Positions 15,609 to 24,393 of a stretch of 64,000 nucleotides of DNA are shown here, in pieces. The notes beneath the pieces were generated by a model that saw only the letters and a list, made by a program, of their open reading frames with translations, made no database searches and was not told the DNA's origin. The stretch covers positions 36,308-100,307 of the forward strand of contig JAMOZY010000010.1 in assembly GCA_023667695.1 (NCBI GenBank), read 5' to 3'. The stretch is from Clostridium sp. Lineage in GTDB: Bacteria; Bacillota; Clostridia; Lachnospirales; Lachnospiraceae. Position 1 is the stretch's first letter, and each line of letters opens with the position of its first letter. Position numbers and translations under genes: made by a program.

Positions 15609-17306
15609 ATGATCTTATATATGTCAGATGAAGCACACAGGAGATGGCTGGCCGGATTGGAACCGGAAGAGGTTCATGAAATGCAGGGGAAGAATCTGGA
15701 CATGCAGACGGTAATCCGCCAGCAGCTCCAGCATATGGGGTCCGTATCCCATATCATTGTGGAAGCCGGGGCAGTCCGGATGGATACCTGGGAGCCAGCA
15801 GCGGAGGCGCTTCAGATTACCAGAAAGACACCGTTATTGCTGCTGACAGAGGATGCAGAGCTGGCAGATACCTTTATCCGGAAGGAGCATTATGATATCC
15901 TGAATCGGGCGCATAAGGATGTCCGGGAGTTAGTCCGTGACTGGATAGCTCACTGTCTGTCCCGGGAAATCAAAGCATTGAACCATATATGGATTGCCAT
16001 AGCCGGGCTGACACCTGGTTGTGGCACCACCGCTCTTGCTCTGCATCTGGCAGCTTACATTCAGAAGCAAGGACAGGAGGTATCTGTTACGGAACGGGCA
16101 AATGTATTCCGTCAGTTGGCAGAAGCCTATAGCTGGGAGGAAACTGCACCGGACAGCTATCAGTGGGGTGGAATCGTTTATAACCATAATCAGATTGATG
16201 AAGAAAGTCCATTTACCATATTTGACCTGGGTGTCATGGCATCCGGCAGTCATGAGGTCTGGAAGCAGTGCCAGGTTAAGATACTGGTGGCGGATGGGAA
16301 GCCCTATCGGATTTCAGAACTGGAAGAGCGTCTAAAGGAGCTTCAGAAATATTCAGGAGAGGTTATCCTGGCATTTACCTTTGTTCCGGAAGCGGAAAAG
16401 CCGGCATTAAGAAAGAAATATGCTTTCCAGCAGGTACGGGTCTGGTTCGTACCGATGGAACCGGATTTATTCCTTACCTCGGATGACTATGGGGAGCTGG
16501 TACAGGGATATGTGAAGCCAGTGCCGGAAGAACAAAAGCCCAAGAAGGTTATTTCCTTCCGGATGCCGAAGCTGGCCGGAAAGAAGAATCAGATACTGGT
16601 CGGAGGAATCATTCTGCTGGCATTGTGGAGCGGCTTTGGACTGGCGGAGCGGATATTTGCCTTCTCTGCCTTTTTGGATGCCCGTAAGGAGCAGCAGATG
16701 ACACAGGTAGCGGTAGAATCGATTCCAAGAATGGATTTCACTGCTATTACCCGCATCCGGCTGATGCTGGCGGAAGAGCAGGCAGAGCAGACTGCGGAAG
16801 CGAATCTGGAACAACAGGCGGAAGAAGGAGAATGGCAGGCAACAGAGGAAGCGGTAACAGAAGTACCGGAATCGGAAGGTATGACAGAAGCTTTAGCAGA
16901 AGGTGCGAAAGGTTCGGATGCTACAGGGATTCCGCAATCGGGAAATCAGCAGAATACTCAGTCATTGGCACAGATGCCGACGGGGGCAGAAGCTCCTGCT
17001 ACGGAAGCACCCAGGCAGGAGGTAAGCGTGCCGCTAACGCCTTCCCTAAAGGGATACCAGGGGCAGATATATACCGGAAGCCAGGTGGTATCCATCATGA
17101 ATAAATTTGCAGGACAGCCGGTGGCTATGCATTTGATTACCCGCTCATCGGATGGATGGTATAACTATTCCGTTGGAGGAGGGGGCTTAGCGACTGCATC
17201 GGCAGTCAGCTCCGGAACGGCCATGTTGGATACACAGTGCAGCTTCCTGTGCCAGGTGGTGCAGGTGAATGGGGAGGATGTGGGGCTGGAGTTTGTGCAG
17301 CAGTAG
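15609..17306 (+). CDS. Large membrane-anchored ICE protein with degenerate MinD/CpaE-like domain
   Basis: 565 aa if started at ATG 15609, which has ACGAGGAGG 8 bases upstream; the frame is open back to 15540. Residues about 140-310 look like a SIMIBI/ParA-type domain with a degenerate P-loop (GLTPGCGTTALALHLA) and VKILVADGKPYRI. A membrane helix follows at about 330-350 (ILVGGIILLALWSGFGL), then a long acidic linker and a compact C-terminal domain outside the membrane (SLKGYQGQIYTGSQVV ... LEFVQQ). It may organise the transfer apparatus. Between prgI and this gene, 15517-15564 encodes a coupled 15-codon frame (MNEVHNYKWVPTICR) that could be a leader peptide or the trace of a frameshift. Confidence 0.65.
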   Translation: MILYMSDEAHRRWLAGLEPEEVHEMQGKNLDMQTVIRQQLQHMGSVSHIIVEAGAVRMDTWEPAAEALQITRKTPLLLLTEDAELADTFIRKEHYDILNRAHKDVRELVRDWIAHCLSREIKALNHIWIAIAGLTPGCGTTALALHLAAYIQKQGQEVSVTERANVFRQLAEAYSWEETAPDSYQWGGIVYNHNQIDEESPFTIFDLGVMASGSHEVWKQCQVKILVADGKPYRISELEERLKELQKYSGEVILAFTFVPEAEKPALRKKYAFQQVRVWFVPMEPDLFLTSDDYGELVQGYVKPVPEEQKPKKVISFRMPKLAGKKNQILVGGIILLALWSGFGLAERIFAFSAFLDARKEQQMTQVAVESIPRMDFTAITRIRLMLAEEQAEQTAEANLEQQAEEGEWQATEEAVTEVPESEGMTEALAEGAKGSDATGIPQSGNQQNTQSLAQMPTGAEAPATEAPRQEVSVPLTPSLKGYQGQIYTGSQVVSIMNKFAGQPVAMHLITRSSDGWYNYSVGGGGLATASAVSSGTAMLDTQCSFLCQVVQVNGEDVGLEFVQQ

Positions 17307-17368
17307 GATATATATAATTGATTCCTTATGAGAGATAGAAAATGCTAAATAGCAGTATATTTTGTTGC

Positions 17369-17406
17369 TATTTGTCGAAATGTAATAATTGTTATTTCGA
17401 CAAATA
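17369..17406. repeat. 13-bp perfect inverted repeat upstream of the SEFIR gene
   Basis: TATTTGTCGAAAT (17369-17381) and ATTTCGACAAATA (17394-17406) are exact reverse complements with a 12-base AT-rich spacer. It lies 40 bases before the SEFIR/TIR gene, at the point where base composition drops to AT-rich. It could be an operator or an end of the inserted cargo. Confidence 0.8.
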
Positions 17407-17445
17407 TGATTAATAATTATATTAGCAATAATAGAAGAGGTGGAT

Positions 17446-18300
17446 ATGATGATTAATTTAATAATGGTGTATGCTGATAATACATGGGATCAATCTCCTG
17501 CTTTTATTAATCAGGAGCGCTGTCTTACGGAATATATTCTTCCAGAATATAAAGAAAAATACTCAGATTTTTCAATGGAATCTATTGAATTTTTAAAACA
17601 ACTGCCTTGTATATTCGCATATGAAAGGCAAAAAAAGAAAGATGCTGTGATTGGATGTATCAAAAATATTGAAGTACAGCAAACCAATGTTCGTATTGAC
17701 TATGAAATAGGTGGAGAGAGCATTGCCTTTGACAATTTTATTCAATTATCCGGTTTTCTTGATATGGGTACATGGGAATGGAATAGAACTCATTGGACGA
17801 TAAAAAAGACTAATATAGATGATTTAAAACCATATTTTAAGAATAAATGTATAAATAGGCCTAAAGTATTTGTCTCTTATAGTTGGAATCCACCGTCTAA
17901 TCAACAAAATGTTTTTGAATTAATAAAAAGGTTAGAGCAAGATGAAATAAATGTTATATATGATAGGAAAGATTTATATCCTGGACAAGATATGAATTAT
18001 TTTATGGAAAGTGTACTTGTATCAGATGAAATAGATGCAGTAATTATTATTTGTAATAGAGATTATGCTGAGAAAGCCAATAATCGTAGTGGTGGGGTAG
18101 GTTATGAATCAGAGTTGATTTTAACAGAGATTAAGAGTAAGCCATTACAAAGAAAATACATTCCAGTTGTGATTGATTATAATGAGAATGGCGAATTACC
18201 ACCTCCGAATTTTTTGAAGTCTCGATATTGTATAGATTTGTCAAAAGATACTGGATATGATGATTTGTTAAACGCAATTAGAGAGTTGAAAGAAAAATAG
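17446..18300 (+). CDS. SEFIR/TIR-domain protein, candidate defence effector
   Basis: 284 aa from ATG 17446 (AGAGGTGG upstream; ATG 17449 is equally possible). The N-terminal 135 residues are not recognised. From about residue 138, RPKVFVSYSWNP, YDRKDLYPGQDMNYFM, AVIIICNRDY and NNRSGGVGYESEL follow the SEFIR/TIR_2 pattern, which in bacteria often belongs to NADase or signalling effectors of antiphage systems. It is very AT-rich compared with the surrounding conjugation genes. A DUF4760-like membrane protein follows 43 bases later in the same direction, suggesting a two-gene module. The N-terminal domain may be the sensor. Confidence 0.75.
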   Translation: MMINLIMVYADNTWDQSPAFINQERCLTEYILPEYKEKYSDFSMESIEFLKQLPCIFAYERQKKKDAVIGCIKNIEVQQTNVRIDYEIGGESIAFDNFIQLSGFLDMGTWEWNRTHWTIKKTNIDDLKPYFKNKCINRPKVFVSYSWNPPSNQQNVFELIKRLEQDEINVIYDRKDLYPGQDMNYFMESVLVSDEIDAVIIICNRDYAEKANNRSGGVGYESELILTEIKSKPLQRKYIPVVIDYNENGELPPPNFLKSRYCIDLSKDTGYDDLLNAIRELKEK

Positions 18301-18343
18301 TTGAGTTATAGTATACTTTTAGTTTGAATTTAAGGAGAAATAT

Positions 18344-18862
18344 ATGGTTATTGCACAACTGATAGTGGATATTTTTACTTGTGTTGGTATTATAATTGCA
18401 TTATTTGAATTTCATTTACTTAAGAAATCGACACTTGCAGATTGTGAAAGAACACAAAAGCAGGCAACAATGGATCTTTATATTGAAATTAAAGAAGAAT
18501 TGTATATAACTAATCAAGAAATATATAAACGTTTTAAAAGAAATATAGTAAATTATGAAGATATTGAGAATAATGAAGAGATGCTTGCAATGATAAAAAG
18601 ATATCTTAATATAATGGAGTTAATGGCAGCCGGTATAAATACAGGTATTTATAATATTGATGTGTTTGATAGACTATATGGCGATGTTACAGTTCGGTTA
18701 GCAGATCAGTTACAAGATTATATACATAATCGAAGAAAAAGGGTAAAAGCACCAGAACTATATCTTGATTTTGAGTTGCTTGTTGTGAAATTGAAAAAAA
18801 TGCATGAAAAAAGAGGACAGTTATTAAACCCAGATGCTTCAATTAAGCATAAGATTTTATAA
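18344..18862 (+). CDS. DUF4760-like membrane protein next to SEFIR gene
   Basis: 172 aa, ATG 18344 after AAGGAGAAA. One N-terminal membrane helix (about residues 4-24, LIVDIFTCVGIIIALFEF) is followed by a long helical cytoplasmic region (RTQKQATMDLYIEIKEEL ... IKRYLNIMELMAAGINTG). That is the layout of DUF4760-type proteins found near defence genes. It has the same AT-rich composition as the SEFIR gene and is likely co-transcribed with it. Its role is unknown; a membrane-anchored partner or effector is a reasonable guess. Confidence 0.65.
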   Translation: MVIAQLIVDIFTCVGIIIALFEFHLLKKSTLADCERTQKQATMDLYIEIKEELYITNQEIYKRFKRNIVNYEDIENNEEMLAMIKRYLNIMELMAAGINTGIYNIDVFDRLYGDVTVRLADQLQDYIHNRRKRVKAPELYLDFELLVVKLKKMHEKRGQLLNPDASIKHKIL

Positions 18863-19363
18863 AAATTTATTATTATAGGGCAAATCTTATCTGCAACCGA
18901 AATATCGTACTGAATTATTATTGGGAAAGATATCCACAAAAAGAATTGAATTTTCTCGTTCTTTATTAAGTTTATTATGATATAACGGATTATAAAAGAC
19001 ACCTAAAGTATCAAAGCATTAATGAATAAGGTATTGTATCTTTTAAAGGATAAATTACTTTTTATTAAAAATTGGAAAAGTGATAAGTAAATCTAAAAGA
19101 TGTATTATTAGAAGTATTGGTATGCTTTTCAGATTTAAAATACGTAATTGTATAAAATCAACAAAGTATTTGGTTTTTATATTAAAGGAGATAATTATTT
19201 TCAATTGATTTGAAAATGTTATCCACAACCTAAGGTGAAATCAGCATTTTTGAACCAAAGATATCCACAAAAAAAATTGAGTTTTCCCGTTCTCAGCATT
19301 TATTGAATCTGCTATAATATAACCATGGGAACGGTTGACCCCTTGAGAAAGGGGGAGATGCCT
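18863..19363. other. AT-rich non-coding stretch with decayed duplicate of a toxin promoter region
   Basis: No gene-sized frame is visible. Two related blocks occur, at about 18928-18985 and 19258-19324. Both read GATATCCACAAAAA-AATTGA-TTTT-C-GTTCT and then drift into an AT-rich promoter-like stretch ending GATATAAC or TATAATATAAC. The second block leads into the toxin ORF at 19364; the first leads into nothing, so it looks like a relic of a former copy. Confidence 0.5.
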
Positions 19364-19465
19364 ATGTATGTTACATATGATGAATTAATCCAGATTGGAT
19401 TATTCCTGGTAGCTTTAGTAGGTCTTGTTTACAAGATAAAATCCGATAAAAAGGACAAAAAATAA
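19364..19465 (+). CDS. Holin-like type I toxin candidate, 33 aa
   Basis: ATG 19364 is preceded by GGGGGAG. The 33-aa product MYVTYDELIQIGLFLVALVG... has one membrane helix and a Lys/Asp-rich tail, matching the putative holin-like toxin family (Hol_Tox) of Firmicutes. A TATAAT box lies at 19314-19319. The gene is followed by a bidirectional hairpin and faced by an antisense promoter (19548-19576). Overexpressed toxins of this type damage the membrane and are normally silenced by the antisense RNA. Confidence 0.7.
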   Translation: MYVTYDELIQIGLFLVALVGLVYKIKSDKKDKK

Positions 19466-19495
19466 TCCGCCCCTCTGCCAAAGGCGGATTATTTT
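19461..19495. terminator. Bidirectional terminator shared by toxin and antisense RNA
   Basis: AATAATCCGCC pairs with GGCGGATTATT over a 13-nt middle section, with T-rich tails on both strands. It ends the toxin mRNA on plus and the antisense RNA on minus. Confidence 0.75.
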
Positions 19496-19541
19496 CTAAA
19501 TAAACGCTATTTGCAAGGGGTGCAACCTAGTACCACCTTGT
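19461..19541 (-). ncRNA. Antisense RNA antitoxin candidate (type I system 1)
   Basis: On the minus strand TTGAAT (19571-19576), exactly 17 nt, TAATAT (19548-19553) forms a strong promoter. Transcription would start near 19541 and stop at the hairpin 19461-19495, giving an RNA of about 80 nt that overlaps the 3' end of the toxin mRNA. This is the convergent layout of txpA/ratA-type systems. Confidence 0.6.
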
Positions 19542-19651
19542 AAGGTTATATTACCACATGCTTCATGAGAATTCAATCAAAAATAATCCGGCATCTGCCA
19601 TCCTTTGGCAGTAGCCCGTGATAGGATAAAAGAAAACAGGAGGGAAATGCT

Positions 19652-20575
19652 ATGAGGACAATGAAACGAAGATTATCTGCATATATGTTAACAGGATTTA
19701 TGCTGGTTTCCATGTGTGGCTGCAATGCAAAACCAGAACCAGCAGAGGATGCTTCTGTTCTGACACCGACAGAGATTGAGACGGAAGCAGAAGAAATCAC
19801 TCGGCTTGCCATAGAGACAGAAAGCTTCCACCTGGCATTTCAGATGGAACCGGGAGAGAGCAGGCAGCTGGATGTGGATACCGATTACAAGGGAAGTCTG
19901 GAGTATTTAAGCAGTGATGCAGCCATTGCAGCAGTGGATGCGGACGGAATGGTTACTGCTCTTGCAGATGGAACTGTTACGATGACGGTTATTGCCGGGA
20001 ATGCAAAGAGGACTGCCAATGTCATTGTAAGGACTTCGGAGCTGGAAGCAGGGGAACCTCTGGAGGAAGCAACAGCAGAGCAGACAGCTGCTCCGGCTGA
20101 AGGCAGTACCCCGTCCGGTACGGTTGCCAGTGCGCAGACCTCCGGCACTACAGGAAATAATGGAACTGTTAATACAACAGCAGGCAGTGGAGCAGACAAT
20201 ACAGTGGTCTCTGCAGCAGGCGGTACAACCCCGGCAGAGCCAGCTCCAACGGCAACAGAAGCTCCGGCGTTCAATCCGGCAGATTATTACCTGGACTGGT
20301 ATTACATTCAGGATCAGGTCAATGCAAGGTTGCAGGCAGATTATCCAAACTGTACGATTGGGGCTAGTACGTGGCATGGTAGTGGACCTGAAGTTGATGG
20401 GATAGAAGGTATGAGATGGACAAACGAATCCATGATTGATAATATGTATTTATATATAAAAGGTCATTTAACGGATGTAGATTCTACTTATTCCGGTTCA
20501 ATGGGAATGTTTGTAAATAGTATTACAGTTAATCCCGATGGGAGCAGAACCATATCCGTTACGACTTACCATTAG
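19652..20575 (+). CDS. Surface lipoprotein with Big2-like domain
   Basis: 307 aa, ATG 19652 with CAGGAGGG upstream. A lipoprotein signal peptide ends at a SMCGC lipobox (Cys about residue 24). Residues about 55-130 form a bacterial Ig-like (Big2) domain (MEPGESRQLDVDTDYKG, AAVDADGMVTALADGTVTM). A long Thr/Ala/Gly linker follows, then a C-terminal domain with TWHGSGPEVDGIEGMRWTN. It lies between conjugation genes and just before a large adhesin, so it may help cell contact. The C-terminal fold is not recognised. Confidence 0.75.
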   Translation: MRTMKRRLSAYMLTGFMLVSMCGCNAKPEPAEDASVLTPTEIETEAEEITRLAIETESFHLAFQMEPGESRQLDVDTDYKGSLEYLSSDAAIAAVDADGMVTALADGTVTMTVIAGNAKRTANVIVRTSELEAGEPLEEATAEQTAAPAEGSTPSGTVASAQTSGTTGNNGTVNTTAGSGADNTVVSAAGGTTPAEPAPTATEAPAFNPADYYLDWYYIQDQVNARLQADYPNCTIGASTWHGSGPEVDGIEGMRWTNESMIDNMYLYIKGHLTDVDSTYSGSMGMFVNSITVNPDGSRTISVTTYH

Positions 20576-20603
20576 GAAATAGCACAATAGAATAAAGTAT
20601 GAG

Positions 20604-20632
20604 AAAAGGAAGTCAGACCGGCTTCCTTTTTT
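20604..20632 (+). terminator. Rho-independent terminator after the lipoprotein gene
   Basis: AAAGGAAG pairs with CTTCCTTTTTT around TCAGACCGG, followed by T-rich sequence. Confidence 0.65.
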
Positions 20633-20757
20633 CGTTGCCACGCATCCGTAAGAAGCTGCCGGTAGCAGGTTCTATAGGCGGGAAAATTCAGGGAATACCC
20701 ATAGGGGTGTCCCCTTTTATGATAGATATACAAAATTTAAGGAGAGTGACTTTAGAA

Positions 20758-23586
20758 ATGAAACAATGGAAACAGATCATATATGCCATGGCATGTATGA
20801 TGGTATTCCTGTTTGTACCGCAGATGGCTGTACAGGCGCAGGAAATGACAACAGACATGGCAGGATGCATCACAGAGGAGATTCTGCCGGAGGCAGAAGA
20901 GGGAGTTGCGACGTCGCAACGGGAAGCAGATTTAGAAGAGCATCCGGAACCGTTGCAGGAGAATGATGCAGAGGAAGAAACCATTATGGATGCTGCGGTT
21001 TCGACAGAAGCAGAATATCCGGAAGAAAAGACAAATATGGAAATAGGAGAAGAGGATATGCCGATGGCTGCTGCAGTGGGAGATGATATGCTTCATGCCA
21101 TGAATATCTGGAATGCGGATGGCAGCCATGGAAGCGGCAGCATGACCGTCTGGAAGAATGCATCCACCAGCGTCCAGGCACCGCAGATTATGTATGCCTG
21201 GATTGGCGGTGACAGCTACAGCTTGTTCTGTATCGACTATGGAAAGGCAGCAAAAACAGGAGATAATTATGCCACAGATAGTGATTATAGCAATTTGACA
21301 CGGGAGCAAAAACATGCAATCGGTTATGTCTTAGGCTGCGCCCAGCGGGTGCAGGCACCACGGAATAACGGTTCCTTTAATGAATATGGCGGAGAAGTGA
21401 CCTGGGAGAATTGGCGGTTATATAATTCCACCCAGTTGATGATTTGGTATTACATTGACCAGTATTATGAGCCGGGCATGAATGAAGGCATTGGCTGGGA
21501 TGGCGTGGTCCAGACCTGTAATGCAGGCTGGGGTGATCTGGCAGAGTGTGAACGGATTAAGGGTATTGTGGACAACCTGTTTACAGTTCCCAGCTTTACC
21601 AGTAAGCGGGATGCAGCAGCTCCTTCCTACAGGCTGAACTATAATGCAGCAACCGGGCAGTATGAAGCCTTGCTTCAGGATACCAATGCAGTATGCACCA
21701 TTGGGAAATTCACCTGGTCCGGAGCCGGACTTGCCTTTACCCGGTGCAATGCTTCCGGTGTAGAGGATGCAGCCGGCACCTATCTGAAGGTAGCTTCTGC
21801 CAATACCATTACCAGTGGCATGCCTCTGGTTACCACCAATCAGTGTGAAGCACAGACTGGCAACATTACCTATGTCCGGAACCTGACGGATGCACAGGAT
21901 TTGATTCTCTGTACCAGTTCTCATCCGGACCCGATACAGGCATTTTTCAAGGTATATACGGAGTCTGCCTTACAGATTAGCAAGCAGGACATCACCACTT
22001 CGGCGGAGCTGCCTGGAGCCACCCTTCAGGTGTCCTCCACAGATGGAAGCGTGGTGTATGATACCTGGGTATCCGGTCAGACACCCCATATGATCCATGG
22101 GCTTGCTTCCGGCACCTATCGGCTGACAGAAGTGATTGCACCGGAGGATTACGCATTGGCACAGAGCATTACCTTTGCCTATGATGCCGATGCCGGAACC
22201 GTTCAGACCGTAGTCATGAAGGATGCTAAGACCAGGGTAGAGCTGCTAAAGACTGACGAGGCAGGGAATCCATTGTCCGGTGCTACGCTGGAGGTCTATG
22301 ATGCAGCCGGCCGGTTAGTGGACCGCTGGATATCCAGAAAGAACGCCCATGTACTGGAAGGTCTGGCACATGGAACCTATGTACTGCATGAAGCAAAAGC
22401 GCCAGCCGGATGGGTTCTGGCAGCGGATGTTTCTTTTTCGGTAACGAACCAGCCACAGACGGTGCGGGTAGTCATGGAAAACCGGATGATACAGGGCAGG
22501 ATTCTCATTAAAAAGACCGGGGCTCAGGTTCTGTCGGCACAGGAATATACTTCCATTTACGGGATATTCCAGCGGCTGACCTTTGGACAGCGGCCGCTGT
22601 CCGGTGTGGTATTCGGCATTTACCGGGCAGACGGGACTCTGGTGGAAAAAGTGGCTACTGATGCGGACGGACTGGCAGAATCGGGCAGCCTTCCATGGGG
22701 CGATTATTATATCGTTGAGTTAGAAACCCGGGCTGGGCTGGTGAATACCGGGGAGAAGCTTCCGGTGAAGCTGGAATGTCCGGAGGATTTCCAGGAAGCG
22801 GTCTATACAGCGGAAGTAAGCGTGGAGAATGCAGTCGGGGATACCGAGATTAATGTATATAAGCGGGGCGAGATTCTGAATATCGAGGATGGCACCTATT
22901 CCTTTGGCACCAAGCCACTGGAGGGTGTCATTTTTGGTGTCTATGCCGGAGAAGATATCCTGGACTATATCGGCAACGTGGTGATTCCAAAGAATGGGTG
23001 CATTGGCTTCATCCGCACCGGGGCAGACGGCAAGGCGGCCTTAAAGGATGCTCTGGTGGAAGGCAGTTATTATTACCGGGAGGTAAAGACCCTGGAGGGC
23101 TATATCCTGGATGACAGCCGGAAGGAATTTACCCTGACATTAGGAAATGAGACTCTGAATACCATGGAGGTAAACAAGGAGAATCCGGATGTAAATCAGC
23201 TATATAAGACGAAGCTGCGGATTGTGAAGAGTGACCGCGCCGACAGGGGCATTTTACTCAGCGGCGTGGAGTTTGAGCTTTACAATGAAAAGGACGAGCT
23301 TATGGGCCGGTATGTGACGGATGAACAGGGACAGATTCTTGTGGACGGACTGCCATACGGTTCCTATTACTTCAAGGAAATCAAGACGGCAGATGGGTAT
23401 ATCATTGATGCATCAAAGCAGGTGTTTACAGCGGATTCGCCGGAGCAGATGCTGGAGATTACCAATGACAGGACGCCAAAGACCGGGGATGGCTCCGTTC
23501 CATGGCTGGCACTGCTGGCAGGAATCCTATCCGGTATCGCGTTTGTTTGGACACGTTTGGAGGAAAGGAGGAGAAAATCCCATTGA
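20758..23586 (+). CDS. Thioester/SpaA-type surface adhesin with sortase signal
   Basis: 942 aa from ATG 20758 (AAGGAGAG upstream, long spacing; an in-frame GTG at 20746 is possible). The order is: signal peptide (residues 1-30); an acidic linker with VATSQ encoded by the second palindrome copy; a thioester-like domain (SYSLFCIDYG with the candidate Cys, TQLMIWYYI with the candidate Gln); then several SpaA/Cna-B repeats (GATLQVSSTDG, LSGATLEVYDAAG, LSGVVFGIYRADG, LEGVIFGVYAGED, LSGVEFELYNEKD), each ending with Glu motifs such as YYFKEIKTADGY. It ends PKTGDGS, a hydrophobic helix and RRRKS, the sortase signal. It probably binds host or partner cells covalently. Confidence 0.88.
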   Translation: MKQWKQIIYAMACMMVFLFVPQMAVQAQEMTTDMAGCITEEILPEAEEGVATSQREADLEEHPEPLQENDAEEETIMDAAVSTEAEYPEEKTNMEIGEEDMPMAAAVGDDMLHAMNIWNADGSHGSGSMTVWKNASTSVQAPQIMYAWIGGDSYSLFCIDYGKAAKTGDNYATDSDYSNLTREQKHAIGYVLGCAQRVQAPRNNGSFNEYGGEVTWENWRLYNSTQLMIWYYIDQYYEPGMNEGIGWDGVVQTCNAGWGDLAECERIKGIVDNLFTVPSFTSKRDAAAPSYRLNYNAATGQYEALLQDTNAVCTIGKFTWSGAGLAFTRCNASGVEDAAGTYLKVASANTITSGMPLVTTNQCEAQTGNITYVRNLTDAQDLILCTSSHPDPIQAFFKVYTESALQISKQDITTSAELPGATLQVSSTDGSVVYDTWVSGQTPHMIHGLASGTYRLTEVIAPEDYALAQSITFAYDADAGTVQTVVMKDAKTRVELLKTDEAGNPLSGATLEVYDAAGRLVDRWISRKNAHVLEGLAHGTYVLHEAKAPAGWVLAADVSFSVTNQPQTVRVVMENRMIQGRILIKKTGAQVLSAQEYTSIYGIFQRLTFGQRPLSGVVFGIYRADGTLVEKVATDADGLAESGSLPWGDYYIVELETRAGLVNTGEKLPVKLECPEDFQEAVYTAEVSVENAVGDTEINVYKRGEILNIEDGTYSFGTKPLEGVIFGVYAGEDILDYIGNVVIPKNGCIGFIRTGADGKAALKDALVEGSYYYREVKTLEGYILDDSRKEFTLTLGNETLNTMEVNKENPDVNQLYKTKLRIVKSDRADRGILLSGVEFELYNEKDELMGRYVTDEQGQILVDGLPYGSYYFKEIKTADGYIIDASKQVFTADSPEQMLEITNDRTPKTGDGSVPWLALLAGILSGIAFVWTRLEERRRKSH
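20905..20920. repeat. 16-bp perfect palindrome, copy 2 of 3 (VATSQ box)
   Basis: GTTGCGACGTCGCAAC in the adhesin gene, just after the signal peptide; again read in the frame V-A-T-S-Q (then R). Confidence 0.9.
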
Positions 23587-24215
23587 AAATATCATACATG
23601 CCCTCTATAATAATAGCAATCGGCTTTATATGTGCTGAATTACTATTACTATCAGGAGGAGAACAAGATATGGGTACAGCAGGTTGGATTTCCATTACAG
23701 TTGCACTAATTGCGGTTGCCAGCGGGATATGGATGCAGATTATTCAGTTTAAGAAGGATGGTCAGCGTATTGACGGTGTAAATAAGACGACAGCAGATGT
23801 AAAGTCAGATACATCGGAGATAAAGCCCAAAGTCAGCAATATCGAAGAGCTTTCCAAACAGATTAGTCATGATATTGTCCGGACGATTCTGCCACAGATG
23901 AATCATGTGGGCAGGATTGAAGAAAGCGTTGGCAAACTGCTGGAAGGATATCTGGTGGAAAAAGAGATGAAGAGCAGGGTATCCGCCAGTGTGAGCAATC
24001 CGGATTATTTTCTTGGAGGCATTCAGACTTTGTATGAGATAAACGCAGGGTATAATCAGCAGATTCAGAAGCTTACAAACGATAATCGTTTTCTTCAGAA
24101 TGAAAACGAAGGATTAAGGAAGGAAGTGGAACGGTTACGGAAAGAAAATATGCGGTGGCAAGAATCAGAATGGAATCCGGAAATGCAGCGGGATATTGAT
24201 GATTTAGAGCGGTAA
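23583..24215 (+). CDS. Membrane-anchored coiled-coil protein
   Basis: About 210 aa if started at TTG 23583, which overlaps the adhesin stop and has AGGAGGAG upstream; an internal ATG at 23670 with AGGAGGAGAA is an alternative (181 aa). The longer form has two membrane helices (IIIAIGFICAELLLLSG and ISITVALIAVASGIWMQII). Then come long helical regions (SDTSEIKPKVSNIEELSKQI) and a C-terminal coiled coil (NRFLQNENEGLRKEVERL). It may tether or scaffold surface or transfer components. No family recognised. Confidence 0.6.
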   Translation: MKISYMPSIIIAIGFICAELLLLSGGEQDMGTAGWISITVALIAVASGIWMQIIQFKKDGQRIDGVNKTTADVKSDTSEIKPKVSNIEELSKQISHDIVRTILPQMNHVGRIEESVGKLLEGYLVEKEMKSRVSASVSNPDYFLGGIQTLYEINAGYNQQIQKLTNDNRFLQNENEGLRKEVERLRKENMRWQESEWNPEMQRDIDDLER

Positions 24216-24336
24216 TAGAAAATCAATGCAGTATTCCGTTGCCGGATTGGGTAGTGACAACACTGTAATTATATCACAGACAGGTTGCTGTCACAATTAA
24301 CTGGTATATAAGAAAACAAGCAAATAAAAGAAATGA

Positions 24337-24364
24337 AAATGAGCCATATACCGGCTCATTTTTC
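24337..24364 (+). terminator. Rho-independent terminator before ssb
   Basis: AAATGAGCC pairs with GGCTCATTT over ATATACC and continues into Ts. A second imperfect stem upstream (GTGACAACACTGT with ACAGGTTGCTGTCAC, about 24254-24295) adds structure to this gap. Confidence 0.7.
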
Positions 24365-24393
24365 AGTTTAAAGATCAGAAGGAGGGATCATTT

